Positions 1 through 7,718 of a DNA stretch of 50,706 nucleotides are shown here, piece after piece. Numbering within the stretch: the stretch's first letter is position 1; each line of letters begins with the position of its first letter. Source of the stretch: a bacterium (GTDB lineage Bacteria; UBP6; UBA1177); contig JAGCXM010000032.1 in the NCBI GenBank assembly GCA_017961325.1, forward strand, positions 1 to 50,706, given 5' to 3'. The notes under the pieces were generated by a model. It did no database searches. It saw nothing but the letters and a program-made list of their open reading frames with translations, and was not told where the DNA came from. A program made the position numbers and the translations under genes.

Positions 1-47
1 CCTGCAAATAATGCCTTGAAAATCTCCAACAAATCATTAAAATCCAT
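1..47 (-). CDS. 5' end of an unknown minus-strand gene (runs off the window)
   Basis: On the minus strand an ATG at 47 is preceded by a perfect ribosome binding site (GAAGGAGG, 53-60, spacing 5). It opens a frame of 15 codons that leaves the window at position 1 and begins MDFNDLLEIFKALFA. The short amphipathic start gives no family. The gene diverges from the hsdS fragment at 110, so the expected upstream part of that hsdS is not adjacent. Only the strong ribosome binding site supports it. Confidence 0.45.
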   Translation of the reverse strand, partial: MDFNDLLEIFKALFA

Positions 48-51
48 ACCC

Positions 52-97
52 GCCTCCTTCTTGGGTGTTTGTACAATTTTTACCTTAAAAAGGAGGC
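52..97. repeat. Short inverted repeat between two divergent starts
   Basis: GCCTCCTT (52-59) and AAGGAGGC (90-97) are perfect inverted copies 30 nt apart. Each copy contains the Shine-Dalgarno sequence of the gene leaving in that direction, so the symmetry may simply be two ribosome binding sites facing apart. It could also be the remnant crossover site of an inversion that separated this hsdS half from its N-terminal partner. No longer homology surrounds the arms. Confidence 0.35.
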
Positions 98-109
98 TCG
101 CTCTTTTCA

Positions 110-640
110 ATGAATTTTTACAGAAAAGAGTTTATATTCTCAGATTTTGATAGTGGTTTTATTAATTGGAAATCTTGTAGTTATGTGTCTAAATGGCGAT
201 TTGATCAAGACAAAAATATTCAAATAAAACGAGGCGATGTTCTTATCACACAAGATGGAACTATTGGTAAAGTAGCATTTCTCAATGAAATACCAACGCA
301 GGGAACTTTGAATAGCGGCGTTTTTGTTATTCGTCCAAAAAATCCTGATAAAATAGATACAGTTTTCTTATCATTGATTTTCAAATCTTTTTGGTTTGAT
401 GCATTTTTGGAACAAATTACTTCAGGCTCAACAATAGTTCATTTATATCAAAAAGATTTTGTTAAGTTCAATTTTCCACTTCCATCAAAAGAAGAACAAA
501 CCGCCATCGCCAATGTCCTTTCCAGCATGGACAAAGAAATAGAAACCTTAAACACAAAACTAGAAAAATACCGCAATCTCAAAACCGCCATGATGCAGCA
601 ACTGTTGACGGGTAAGATTAGGTTGAGGTATGGAGAATAA
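110..640 (+). CDS. hsdS: Type I restriction specificity subunit fragment (C-terminal target-recognition half)
   Basis: The 176-residue product matches the second half of a type I R-M specificity subunit. It has the target-recognition-domain signature GDVLITQDGTIGKVAF (about residues 43-58), then KEEQTAIANVLSSMD and the coiled-coil conserved region ending in MMQQLLTGKIRL. HsdS proteins are normally about 400 residues with two recognition domains. Here the first domain and the start of the second are missing, and an in-frame stop at 86 closes the frame upstream. The AAGGAGG at 90-96 lies 13 nt from the ATG, rather far. It is either a half-subunit that could dimerise, a silent recombination donor, or a decayed remnant. 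The TIR gene follows 5 nt after its stop. The family is certain, activity is not. Confidence 0.8.
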   Translation: MNFYRKEFIFSDFDSGFINWKSCSYVSKWRFDQDKNIQIKRGDVLITQDGTIGKVAFLNEIPTQGTLNSGVFVIRPKNPDKIDTVFLSLIFKSFWFDAFLEQITSGSTIVHLYQKDFVKFNFPLPSKEEQTAIANVLSSMDKEIETLNTKLEKYRNLKTAMMQQLLTGKIRLRYGE

Positions 641-645
641 AAAAA

Positions 646-1215
646 ATGTCGAATTTATTTTATCGTGGACAGTTTGATAGTTATAAAGTCTCAGATTTAC
701 GTAAATCACAAGAAATTATAAAGGAATCTTATATACAAAAAAAACGCGTATTTTTATCTCACAAGCATGACGACCTAGAAGATCTAAAAGGCGTAATTGG
801 AATGCTCGAAAAGCAATTTAATGTTGATGTTTATATAGACAGCATGGATAAAACGATGCCAACAATAACATCTGGAGAAACCGCAACTCGTATAAAAGAT
901 AAAATACAAAAATGTGACAAGTTTATACTTCTTGCAACAGAAAAAGCCACAGAGTCAAAATGGTGTAATTGGGAATTAGGATTTGGAGATGCAGTAAAGA
1001 GTTCGACAAAAAGTGTTGCACTATTCCCAATGATGGAAACAAAAACTTCATCTTTTAAGGGAAGAGAATATTTAGAAATTTATCCTTATATTGTTTATGA
1101 AAATGGAACTTCTAAGTTTTCCAATGGTAGTTATATTGAAAAAGGATATTATGTTGTTGAAAAACGAAACAATACAATTTGCTACACACAATTAAAAAAA
1201 TGGATTGAAAAATGA
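646..1215 (+). CDS. TIR-domain protein 1
   Basis: A 189-residue protein with a single TIR domain. The first strand is RVFLSHKHDD (about 34-43). A later strand DKFILLATEKA is followed by KWCNWELG, where E110 lies four residues after W106, the position of the catalytic glutamate of NAD-cleaving TIR domains. About 30 residues precede the domain and a short C-terminal extension follows it; no membrane segment is seen. In bacteria such TIR proteins cleave NAD+ or make cyclic-ADP-ribose-type signals on phage infection (family knowledge). It starts 5 nt after hsdS, with GGAG about 10 nt upstream of the ATG. It is the first of three adjacent, mutually dissimilar TIR genes. A Thoeris ThsB-like role is inferred. 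Confidence 0.85.
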   Translation: MSNLFYRGQFDSYKVSDLRKSQEIIKESYIQKKRVFLSHKHDDLEDLKGVIGMLEKQFNVDVYIDSMDKTMPTITSGETATRIKDKIQKCDKFILLATEKATESKWCNWELGFGDAVKSSTKSVALFPMMETKTSSFKGREYLEIYPYIVYENGTSKFSNGSYIEKGYYVVEKRNNTICYTQLKKWIEK

Positions 1216-1224
1216 GGTGTAAAA

Positions 1225-1929
1225 ATGGGATATAAAATTTTTGTTTCATATAAATATCATGATAGTTCTGTCTATCCGCTGAATCCGTATTTACACCCAT
1301 TTCTTTTTTTTAATAATAATCATAAGACTATTGTACGCAACTATGTTGACTGCCTTGAATCATATTTCGATTCTACAAACCATATCTATAAAGGTGAGTC
1401 TGACAATGAAGATCTATCAGCGTTATCTGAAGATACTATCTGGGAAAAACTAAAAGATCGAATTTATGACAGTTCCGTTACTATTGTTATGATTTCTCCT
1501 AATATGAGAGAACCATACATTTCGGAAGATTCTCAGTGGATACCATGGGAAATAGCATATTCGTTACGAGAAACAACAAGAGGTGATAGAACGAGTCATT
1601 CGAACGCAATTCTTGCTGTAATACTTCCAGACAGAAATAATCAATACACATATTTTACACAACCATTTGCATATCAAATGATGAACAACTTTTACTTCTA
1701 TGTAAATGAAGACACCGTTTTTTCAATAATCAGAAATAATATGAATAATCATAATTGGAAGCGCAACAATTTTTTGTTGCCAGGTCAATACAGCATTTCA
1801 ACAGGTGAAGAATCATATATCCCAAGCGTGACATGGGATAATTTTATCAAACAACCAACAAACTATATTGAGTGTGCTGTCAGACATAAGGCAAATATTC
1901 TTAATTACACTATTTGCAAGGAGATTTAG
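1225..1929 (+). CDS. TIR-like protein 2 (ThsB/DUF1863-like)
   Basis: A 234-residue protein beginning MGYKIFVSYKYHD. The features SSVTIVMISPNM and QWIPWEIAYSL resemble the TIR-like MTH538/DUF1863 family that includes Thoeris ThsB. E109 lies four residues after W105, the same W-x3-E arrangement as in the other two TIR proteins here. The segment IYKGESDNEDLS (about 54-65) and the NAILAVILPD strand also fit that family as I know it. GAGGTG (1213-1218) gives a well-placed ribosome binding site, and the gene lies 9 nt after TIR 1. The domain fills the first ~150 residues; the C-terminal ~80 residues are unassigned. Sensor or signal synthase is inferred. Confidence 0.8.
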   Translation: MGYKIFVSYKYHDSSVYPLNPYLHPFLFFNNNHKTIVRNYVDCLESYFDSTNHIYKGESDNEDLSALSEDTIWEKLKDRIYDSSVTIVMISPNMREPYISEDSQWIPWEIAYSLRETTRGDRTSHSNAILAVILPDRNNQYTYFTQPFAYQMMNNFYFYVNEDTVFSIIRNNMNNHNWKRNNFLLPGQYSISTGEESYIPSVTWDNFIKQPTNYIECAVRHKANILNYTICKEI

Positions 1930-1930
1930 T

Positions 1931-2752
1931 ATGTACAAGGCTTTCAAACTCGATGGTAATAAATTGCTTGAATATATAGAGAATCCACATATGGAGACTA
2001 TAGATGATTTCCTTGATTATAAAGCTATGGGAAAACTCATTTTTGAAGATAGCAGAAAAAAGATCAAATCAAATTTTGAGGAGCATTATGGCGTTATTGA
2101 CGGTGCTAAATTAAGCAATGATTGGTTCCCGCAAGTGGAAGCTGATGTATTTATTTCTCATTCTCATAAAGACTATAATGTAGCATTGGGACTTGCAGGC
2201 ATACTATCGAATGTTGGTCTTACTCCATTTATTGACAGTTGTGTTTGGGGATATGCGAATGATTTGTTAAAATCCATAGATAAAAAATATTGTAAGGCTA
2301 ATAATTCCATGTATGACTATAGCAAACATAATCATTCCATGTATGACTATAACAAACGCAATCATTCTACGAGTCACGTGCATATGATGTTAACAATTGC
2401 TCTTATAAAAATGATTTACAACACTGAATGTCTTATCTTTTTAGATACTCCAAATTTAATTTATCCTAAAGATGATATTCCAACAGATAATATGGACGCA
2501 ACTTTGTCTCCTTGGATTTATGCGGAAATGGAAATGACTAATTTGCTTACTCAACGAACTCTAGAAGAACATAGAAAAAAAGAGGAATTTTTAGAAAACT
2601 TAACGATTGTACATACTGCCAAAACTAAAAATATCGAGCCTCTTCAAATTAGTGATCTTATTAAATGGTCGAAAGAAAATTACGAATCAAAAGAAGCGGC
2701 TTTAGATGCTTTGTACTATATACAACAAAATAGCAAAAAAATTATGGATTAG
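1931..2752 (+). CDS. TIR-domain protein 3 with N-terminal extension and repeat insertion
   Basis: A 273-residue protein. The ATG at 1931 is chosen because CAAGGAG (1917-1923) sits 7 nt upstream; an open frame extends further back into TIR 2 without support. About 70 residues precede a TIR domain starting ADVFISHSHKD (71-81). Between the first and later TIR strands lies an inserted stretch with a 10-residue tandem repeat (about 124-147). The later strand ECLIFLD is followed by SPWIYAEMEM, with W205 and E209 again spaced W-x3-E. No membrane segment is seen. It is probably the third NAD-processing or sensing component of the cassette; whether E209 is catalytic is not shown. Confidence 0.8.
   Translation: MYKAFKLDGNKLLEYIENPHMETIDDFLDYKAMGKLIFEDSRKKIKSNFEEHYGVIDGAKLSNDWFPQVEADVFISHSHKDYNVALGLAGILSNVGLTPFIDSCVWGYANDLLKSIDKKYCKANNSMYDYSKHNHSMYDYNKRNHSTSHVHMMLTIALIKMIYNTECLIFLDTPNLIYPKDDIPTDNMDATLSPWIYAEMEMTNLLTQRTLEEHRKKEEFLENLTIVHTAKTKNIEPLQISDLIKWSKENYESKEAALDALYYIQQNSKKIMD
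2300..2370 (+). repeat. 30-bp in-frame tandem repeat inside TIR 3
   Basis: Copy 1 (2300-2329) and copy 2 (2330-2359) differ at only a few bases, and an 11-nt partial third copy follows (2360-2370). The repeat encodes N-x-SMYDYxK-x units. The length is a multiple of three, so copy-number change would keep the frame. It falls in the middle of the TIR domain, in a loop-like insertion. Confidence 0.85.
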
Positions 2753-2763
2753 GAGAAAACGAA

Positions 2764-3171
2764 ATGATTTTTGAAAAAGAAGATGAACGTTTTTATTTGC
2801 AGTTTTTGCAGAATAATATCGCGAGGATGAACACAAATTCTGCCCAAGCCAAAGGTTGGTGTATTGCGATTGTTGCGGCTCTTATGGCCATATTTGCCGA
2901 AACAAAAAATTGTTCTTTTGTTTTAATTTGTCTTATTCCTATTATCTTATTCTGCATTTTGGATACTTTATATTTGCAGCAGGAACACAAATTTGTTGAT
3001 ATGTATAATGACTATGTAAGTGGTAAAGACTGCCGACCAGATGTTTATAAAATGCCTATGGATTCTTATGAAAAAGGATTCTTTGGTTTTTTGAAAGCGT
3101 TAAAATCTTGGTCTGTTTTGTTGGTGTACCCACCTTTGCTTATCACTATGTTGTGCATATATTTTTTATAG
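2764..3171 (+). CDS. Small three-helix membrane protein, candidate effector of the TIR cassette
   Basis: A 135-residue protein with hydrophobic segments at about 31-46, 51-70 and 117-135. A charged N-terminus contains the helix ARMNTNSAQAKGW, and a polar loop of about 45 residues separates segments 2 and 3. The layout recalls SLATT-type or other small membrane effectors found beside TIR and CBASS genes, but I do not recognise a named family. AGGAG lies about 7 nt upstream of the ATG, and the gene follows TIR 3 by 11 nt, so co-expression is likely. By analogy with Thoeris and CBASS it may depolarise or perforate the membrane when a TIR-made nucleotide binds. That function is inferred only from position and topology. 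Confidence 0.7.
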   Translation: MIFEKEDERFYLQFLQNNIARMNTNSAQAKGWCIAIVAALMAIFAETKNCSFVLICLIPIILFCILDTLYLQQEHKFVDMYNDYVSGKDCRPDVYKMPMDSYEKGFFGFLKALKSWSVLLVYPPLLITMLCIYFL

Positions 3172-3210
3172 TTTGTTGAAAAAGCTCAATATCAATAGGA
3201 GGAAATATAA

Positions 3211-6200
3211 ATGCCCAACCCCACACCTGCAGAGCGCGTTACTCAAAACCGCCTCATAAAGTTCTTTCAAAATGAACTCGGCTACACATATCTCGGGGAT
3301 CTTTCCGACGACGAGAATTACAATGTCCGTTGGAGCGACTGGAAGAAATTTCTTGAGGATTCTGGTTATAGTTGTGATTTTATTGAGCATTTACAGCAAG
3401 AGTTCTCTAAAAAACTTAGCGATCATTCAAAAACTCCATACGCCGTAAACAAAGAGATCTACGGTATTTTGAAATACGGGATGAAGCTGCCGGAACATCC
3501 AGGCGAGGCTCCGAAAACTGTCTATTTTATCGACTGGGAAAGACCGGAGAAAAACAATTTCTACATTGCAGAAGAAGTTACAATAAACGACAATGTGCAA
3601 AAACGCCCAGACATCGTGCTTTACATAAACGGCATTGCTGTCGCCGTGATTGAACTGAAAAAAAGTACAATCAGCGTTGCAGAGGGAATCAGACAGAACA
3701 TCACAAATCACCATGACCAGTTTATCCAGCATTTCTTTTCCACAATCCAGATCTGTGCGGCAGCCAACGATAGCGAAGGTATGCGCTACGGAACAAGCGG
3801 AACTAAGGAAAAATATTATCTCGAATGGAAAGAGGACTGCTTCAAGGATCAGCTGCAGGACAAAGACGACTTGGACAAGTTTATTGAAGAAAAAGTATCG
3901 GAAGAGTGCAATATTGTCGAACAGCAGTGCTACAGAATCTTCCAGAAAGAACGCTTTCTGGACATCATACATAATTTCATCATTTACGATTCGGGCATCA
4001 AGAAAGTCTGCCGCTACAATCAGTTTTATGCCATAAAACGCTGTGAAAAGCGGCTGAGACGCAATCAGGGCGGAATCGTCTGGCACACTCAGGGAAGCGG
4101 AAAATCGCTCACAATGGTGTGGCTCGCAAAATGGATTCTGGACAACATAAAACACTCGAGAGTTCTCATCATCACCGACCGCGAAGAACTGGATGACCAG
4201 ATCGAGAAAATTTTTCAAGGAGTCGATTTAAATATAACGCGTTCCAAAAGTTCGGATAACCTTCTTAAATTGCTGGACAAATATGATTATCGTCTTATGT
4301 GCTCCCTGATTCACAAGTTCGGGCGCAGAACCGGCGAAGTCAGCGATCTTGATTATGAAAAGTATGTCGAGGAACTGAAAAAAACTATTCCGCCGGATTT
4401 CAAAGTAAAAGACAAAGTATTTGTTTTTGTTGACGAATGTCACAGAACCAATTCAGGAAGACTTCACATTGCAATGAAGTCAATAATGCCCGATTCAGTC
4501 TTTATCGGATTTACCGGAACACCGCTTTTGAAAGTTGATAAGGCACACCTGACCACGGCAACTTTGTTCGGCGGTTTTATTCACAAATATAAATTTGACC
4601 AGGCGGTTATCGACAGAGTTGTCGTTGATCTGCGGTATGATCCGCGCGATATTCCTCAGGAAATAAGCAGTAAAGAAAAAATCGACATCTGGTTTGAGAC
4701 CAAAACAAAGGGGCTTATGCCTCATGCCGCAGCCGCTTTAAAAGAAAAATGGGCGACAATGCAGAAACTCTACAGTTCAAAAGAACGCCTTGAAAAAATA
4801 GCCCTTGATATTATTTTCGATTTCGAAACAAAACCACGTCTGTGCGACGGGCGCGGAAACGCACTCCTGGTTGCCGGAAGTATTGCCGAAGCATGCCGTT
4901 ACTATGAAATTTTTCAGGAAAACGACTTCAAAAGCTGCGCGATAATTTCATCCTACAGACCAAACCGCGGAGAGCTGCGCACAGATTTTTCCAGCACAAC
5001 AGAAGATTCAGAAAACTGGAAAAAGCAGAAAGCCTACTTGAAAATGCTGGGTTATAATCCGGATATTTCCGTCGAAGATGACGAGGATTTTTACAAAAAA
5101 ATAGAATCCTTTGAAAAACGGGTAAAAAACATGTTCGTGGATGAACCGGCAAACATGAAACTTCTGATTGTCGTTGATAAACTTCTTACAGGATTTGACG
5201 CTCCGCCATGCACTTACCTTTACATCGACAAACAGATGCACGACCACGGATTGTTCCAGGCAATCTGCCGTGTAAACCGGATTGACGGAGAAGACAAGGA
5301 ATTCGGCTATATTGTTGATTACAAAGGGCTTTTCTCTGATTTAAAAGATGCCGTCAATTCATATACAGGAGAAGCTTTAAGCGGTTTCGATGAAGAAGAT
5401 ATAGCCGGATTTTTGAAAAACAGGCTCGATGAAGGTAAAAAGCGTTTCGAGTCTCTGTTGCAGGAACTTGATACTTTGACAGACGATGTCGAATATCCGC
5501 GTGACCAGCTCGCTTTCAAGCATTTTTTCTGCGGAGAAAGCGGAACCGTAAATCCCGAAAACGATGAGGAATACGCAAAACTCCGCAATAAAATGTATAA
5601 GCTCGTTGCGAGTCTTGCCCGTGCCTATGCAGATTTAAAACCTGCCTTTGACGATGTCGGATATTCAAAAGAAGAACAGGAAAACTACAACCGTATCGTA
5701 AAAAACTATGTGGATTTAAAAGACGAAATCGGGCTTTCAAGCGGAGACTTCATCGACCTAAAGCAGTATGACAGCGCAATGCGCCACCTGATAGATAATT
5801 ACATCAGTGCCCGGGATTCTGAAAAGCTCGGAAGTATGGAAAACTTCACACTTCTTGCCTACATCAAAAAGAAACAGGAGGAAGAACTCAAAAACGGAAC
5901 AAATCCGGGCAAGAAACACTCTTCGGCCCAGCAGAATGTAGCGGAAACCATAGAAAACAATATCCGAAGAGAAATTATAGAAAAAACTCCGATAAATCCG
6001 AAGTATTACCAGAAAATGTCGGAACTTTTCCAAACCTTGATTGAAGAACGCAGACAGGAAGTCGCATCCTACAGGGAAATGCTCAAAAAGTATGAAGAAC
6101 TTGTAACACAGGTCAATTCTCCTGAAAAAAGCGATCTGCACCCTGAATCAATACGATCAAGCCTGGCTCTCTGCGCTTTATATGACAATTTCGGTCAGAA

Positions 6201-6402
6201 TGAAGATTTTGCAACAGCCCTTCACAACGCTGTCATGGAAAACAAACAGGATCATTTCAGAGGCAATCTCATAAAAGAACGGCAGGTTAAAGGCGGAATA
6301 TACAGAGTTGTTCAGAAGTTCAAAAGCGGAATGGAACGGGAACAGCAGATGCAAATGGTCGAAGAAATATATAAAATCGTGAAGGAACAAGCAGAATACT
6401 GA
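3211..6402 (+). CDS. hsdR: Type I restriction endonuclease, R (motor/nuclease) subunit
   Basis: A 1063-residue HsdR of normal length. The N-terminal PD-(D/E)XK nuclease core is visible as RPDIVLYIN then VAVIELKKS (D134, E148, K150). The translocase follows, with Walker A TQGSGKS (293-299), DECH box (408-411) and TGTP motif III (435-438), then the C-terminal helical region that binds the methylase. The enzyme cuts unmodified DNA after translocation together with HsdM and HsdS. A strong ribosome binding site (ATAGGAGGAAA) precedes the ATG. hsdM is not in the window, and the TIR cassette separates hsdR from the hsdS fragment. The stop overlaps the next ATG (TGATG). Base composition is less A+T-rich than the TIR genes, so the cassette may be a separate insertion. 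Confidence 0.95.
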   Translation: MPNPTPAERVTQNRLIKFFQNELGYTYLGDLSDDENYNVRWSDWKKFLEDSGYSCDFIEHLQQEFSKKLSDHSKTPYAVNKEIYGILKYGMKLPEHPGEAPKTVYFIDWERPEKNNFYIAEEVTINDNVQKRPDIVLYINGIAVAVIELKKSTISVAEGIRQNITNHHDQFIQHFFSTIQICAAANDSEGMRYGTSGTKEKYYLEWKEDCFKDQLQDKDDLDKFIEEKVSEECNIVEQQCYRIFQKERFLDIIHNFIIYDSGIKKVCRYNQFYAIKRCEKRLRRNQGGIVWHTQGSGKSLTMVWLAKWILDNIKHSRVLIITDREELDDQIEKIFQGVDLNITRSKSSDNLLKLLDKYDYRLMCSLIHKFGRRTGEVSDLDYEKYVEELKKTIPPDFKVKDKVFVFVDECHRTNSGRLHIAMKSIMPDSVFIGFTGTPLLKVDKAHLTTATLFGGFIHKYKFDQAVIDRVVVDLRYDPRDIPQEISSKEKIDIWFETKTKGLMPHAAAALKEKWATMQKLYSSKERLEKIALDIIFDFETKPRLCDGRGNALLVAGSIAEACRYYEIFQENDFKSCAIISSYRPNRGELRTDFSSTTEDSENWKKQKAYLKMLGYNPDISVEDDEDFYKKIESFEKRVKNMFVDEPANMKLLIVVDKLLTGFDAPPCTYLYIDKQMHDHGLFQAICRVNRIDGEDKEFGYIVDYKGLFSDLKDAVNSYTGEALSGFDEEDIAGFLKNRLDEGKKRFESLLQELDTLTDDVEYPRDQLAFKHFFCGESGTVNPENDEEYAKLRNKMYKLVASLARAYADLKPAFDDVGYSKEEQENYNRIVKNYVDLKDEIGLSSGDFIDLKQYDSAMRHLIDNYISARDSEKLGSMENFTLLAYIKKKQEEELKNGTNPGKKHSSAQQNVAETIENNIRREIIEKTPINPKYYQKMSELFQTLIEERRQEVASYREMLKKYEELVTQVNSPEKSDLHPESIRSSLALCALYDNFGQNEDFATALHNAVMENKQDHFRGNLIKERQVKGGIYRVVQKFKSGMEREQQMQMVEEIYKIVKEQAEY

Positions 6403-7118
6403 TGAATATAACTGTAAGCGGAATTGATATTCAGGTAAACAAGAAAAAAATTAAAAATATGCACCTTTATGTAAAGCCTCCGGAAGGATTTGTCGTAGTT
6501 TCCGCACCGCTTCTGGTAAGCAGAAAATCTATAGAAAATTTTGTCCGCTTAAATATAGGCTGGATAAAAAAACAGCAGCAGAAATTTGAGAATCAGCCAA
6601 GAATGACAGAACGCCGCTATATCAGCGGAGAAACATATTACATCTGGGGCAAACAGTATTTTCTTGTTTTTCGGAATTCCTCAAGAAACCATTTTAAAAT
6701 TGAAGGAAACTCAATATTTCTCGGAATGAAAGAGGGTTCCACGACCGAACAGAGAAAAAAATATGTCAGAGAACGTTTTCGCGAGATACTGAACGGGCAA
6801 CTTGACAGGCTCGTTCCGAAATGGGAAGAAATTACAGGACTTAACTGTGATTCATACAAAACAAAATATATGCTTACCCGCTGGGGGACATGCAATTCAA
6901 AAGCACGGAGAATATGGATAAATTTACAGATGGTTGAAAAGCCTCTCGAGTGCCTGGAATACGTAATCCTGCACGAATTGATACATTTAAAAGTGCCAAA
7001 ACACGGAAAAGATTTCGTTGCAATGCTGGACAAATATATGAGCAACTGGAAAGATATAAAAAATCTGTTGAATAATTCACCACTTGACAGTTATCAACAG
7101 ACAAATTTTTGTGTATAA
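6402..7118 (+). CDS. YgjP-like/DUF45 zinc metallopeptidase
   Basis: A 238-residue protein with the zinc motif HELIH (H191, E192, H195) and third ligand H201 in KVPKHGKDF. It also has the RWGTCNSK segment and YVILHELIHL context typical of the DUF45/YgjP (SprT-like, M48-related) family. Length is normal. The start overlaps the hsdR stop by one base, so the two are translationally coupled. DUF45 genes commonly sit next to type I R-M hsdR genes, perhaps acting on restriction subunits; that link is family knowledge and its substrate is unknown. The last bases of the gene contain a promoter for the next gene. Confidence 0.9.
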   Translation: MNITVSGIDIQVNKKKIKNMHLYVKPPEGFVVVSAPLLVSRKSIENFVRLNIGWIKKQQQKFENQPRMTERRYISGETYYIWGKQYFLVFRNSSRNHFKIEGNSIFLGMKEGSTTEQRKKYVRERFREILNGQLDRLVPKWEEITGLNCDSYKTKYMLTRWGTCNSKARRIWINLQMVEKPLECLEYVILHELIHLKVPKHGKDFVAMLDKYMSNWKDIKNLLNNSPLDSYQQTNFCV

Positions 7119-7119
7119 T
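7091..7119 (+). promoter_or_regulatory. Probable promoter of the DUF1016 fragment
   Basis: TTATCA (7091-7096), 17-nt spacer, perfect TATAAT (7114-7119). It overlaps the 3' end of the DUF45 gene. A perfect TTGACA at 7084 is 24 nt away, too far to pair with this -10. The predicted start falls about 10 nt before the ribosome binding site of the gene at 7145. Confidence 0.5.
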
Positions 7120-7144
7120 GCGGCGGATTTGGGCGGAGGAAAAG

Positions 7145-7612
7145 ATGGATAAGCTGACAAAAACAGAAACGAATTTCGTAAACGAAATAAAAGCTCTCAT
7201 TTTAGAAGCACAAAAATCAGCATACCATTCTGTTGCTTCAATAATGATTCAAGTTTACTGGAATATAGGAAAGCGGATTGTCGAACAAGAACAGAACGGA
7301 AAAGAGAGAGCTGATTATGGAACCCGTTTGCTGGAAATATTGTCTTTTGAACTTACAAAAGAATTTGGAACAGGTTATTCCGAAAGAAATTTGCGTAACT
7401 TCAGAAAATTTTATCAGTTTTTTCCACAACCTAAGATTTGGAACGCATGCGTTCCGAATTTAAACTGGACACATTTCAGAAGTTTGCTTCGTGTGGAAGA
7501 CGAAAACGCGCGTCTTTGGTATCTACAGGAAGCAGCCAGTCAAAACTGGAATACCCGTACTTTAGACCGAAACATCGGCACACAGTATTATTTAAGAGAG
7601 GAAGAAAAATGA
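7145..7612 (+). CDS. DUF1016 N-terminal domain protein (YhcG-like, nuclease domain missing)
   Basis: The ATG at 7145 is preceded by GCGGAGGAAAAG, giving 155 residues. The product covers the DUF1016 N-terminal domain: YWNIGKRIVEQEQNG, YGTRLLEILS, FGTGYSERNLRNFRKFY and LNWTHFRSLLRVED. Full YhcG-type proteins are about 350 residues, with a C-terminal PD-(D/E)XK nuclease domain that is absent here. The frame stops just after the region LDRNIGTQYYLR. It may be a stand-alone N domain (these exist) or a 3' truncation; the odd fragment immediately downstream favours truncation. DUF1016 genes often travel with R-M systems, consistent with the island. Confidence 0.8.
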   Translation: MDKLTKTETNFVNEIKALILEAQKSAYHSVASIMIQVYWNIGKRIVEQEQNGKERADYGTRLLEILSFELTKEFGTGYSERNLRNFRKFYQFFPQPKIWNACVPNLNWTHFRSLLRVEDENARLWYLQEAASQNWNTRTLDRNIGTQYYLREEEK

Positions 7613-7704
7613 AACAGTGCGGCAATTCAAAAACCTTCATCGATTTCATGCTTCGCCTTCATATCGGAAATATCAGGCAGCAGATTGAGGAATTTAAGGG
7701 GTAA
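7609..7704 (+). pseudogene. 31-codon fragment resembling the C-terminus of a Fic protein
   Basis: It overlaps the DUF1016 stop as ATGA and encodes 31 residues including CGNSKTFIDFMLRL. This looks like the end of Fic-family proteins, where a D/N-S-x-x-FI-x-FML helix is common. None of the Fic catalytic loop (HPFxxGNG) is present. It is probably the remainder of a Fic gene whose front was lost in the event that also removed the DUF1016 nuclease domain. The short match makes the family assignment tentative. Confidence 0.35.
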
Positions 7705-7718
7705 AAGGAGATATAAGA

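Noticed and set aside
7084-7119. TTGACA at 7084 paired with TATAAT at 7114
   Set aside because: The spacer is 24 nt, too long; TTATCA at 7091 gives a 17-nt spacer.
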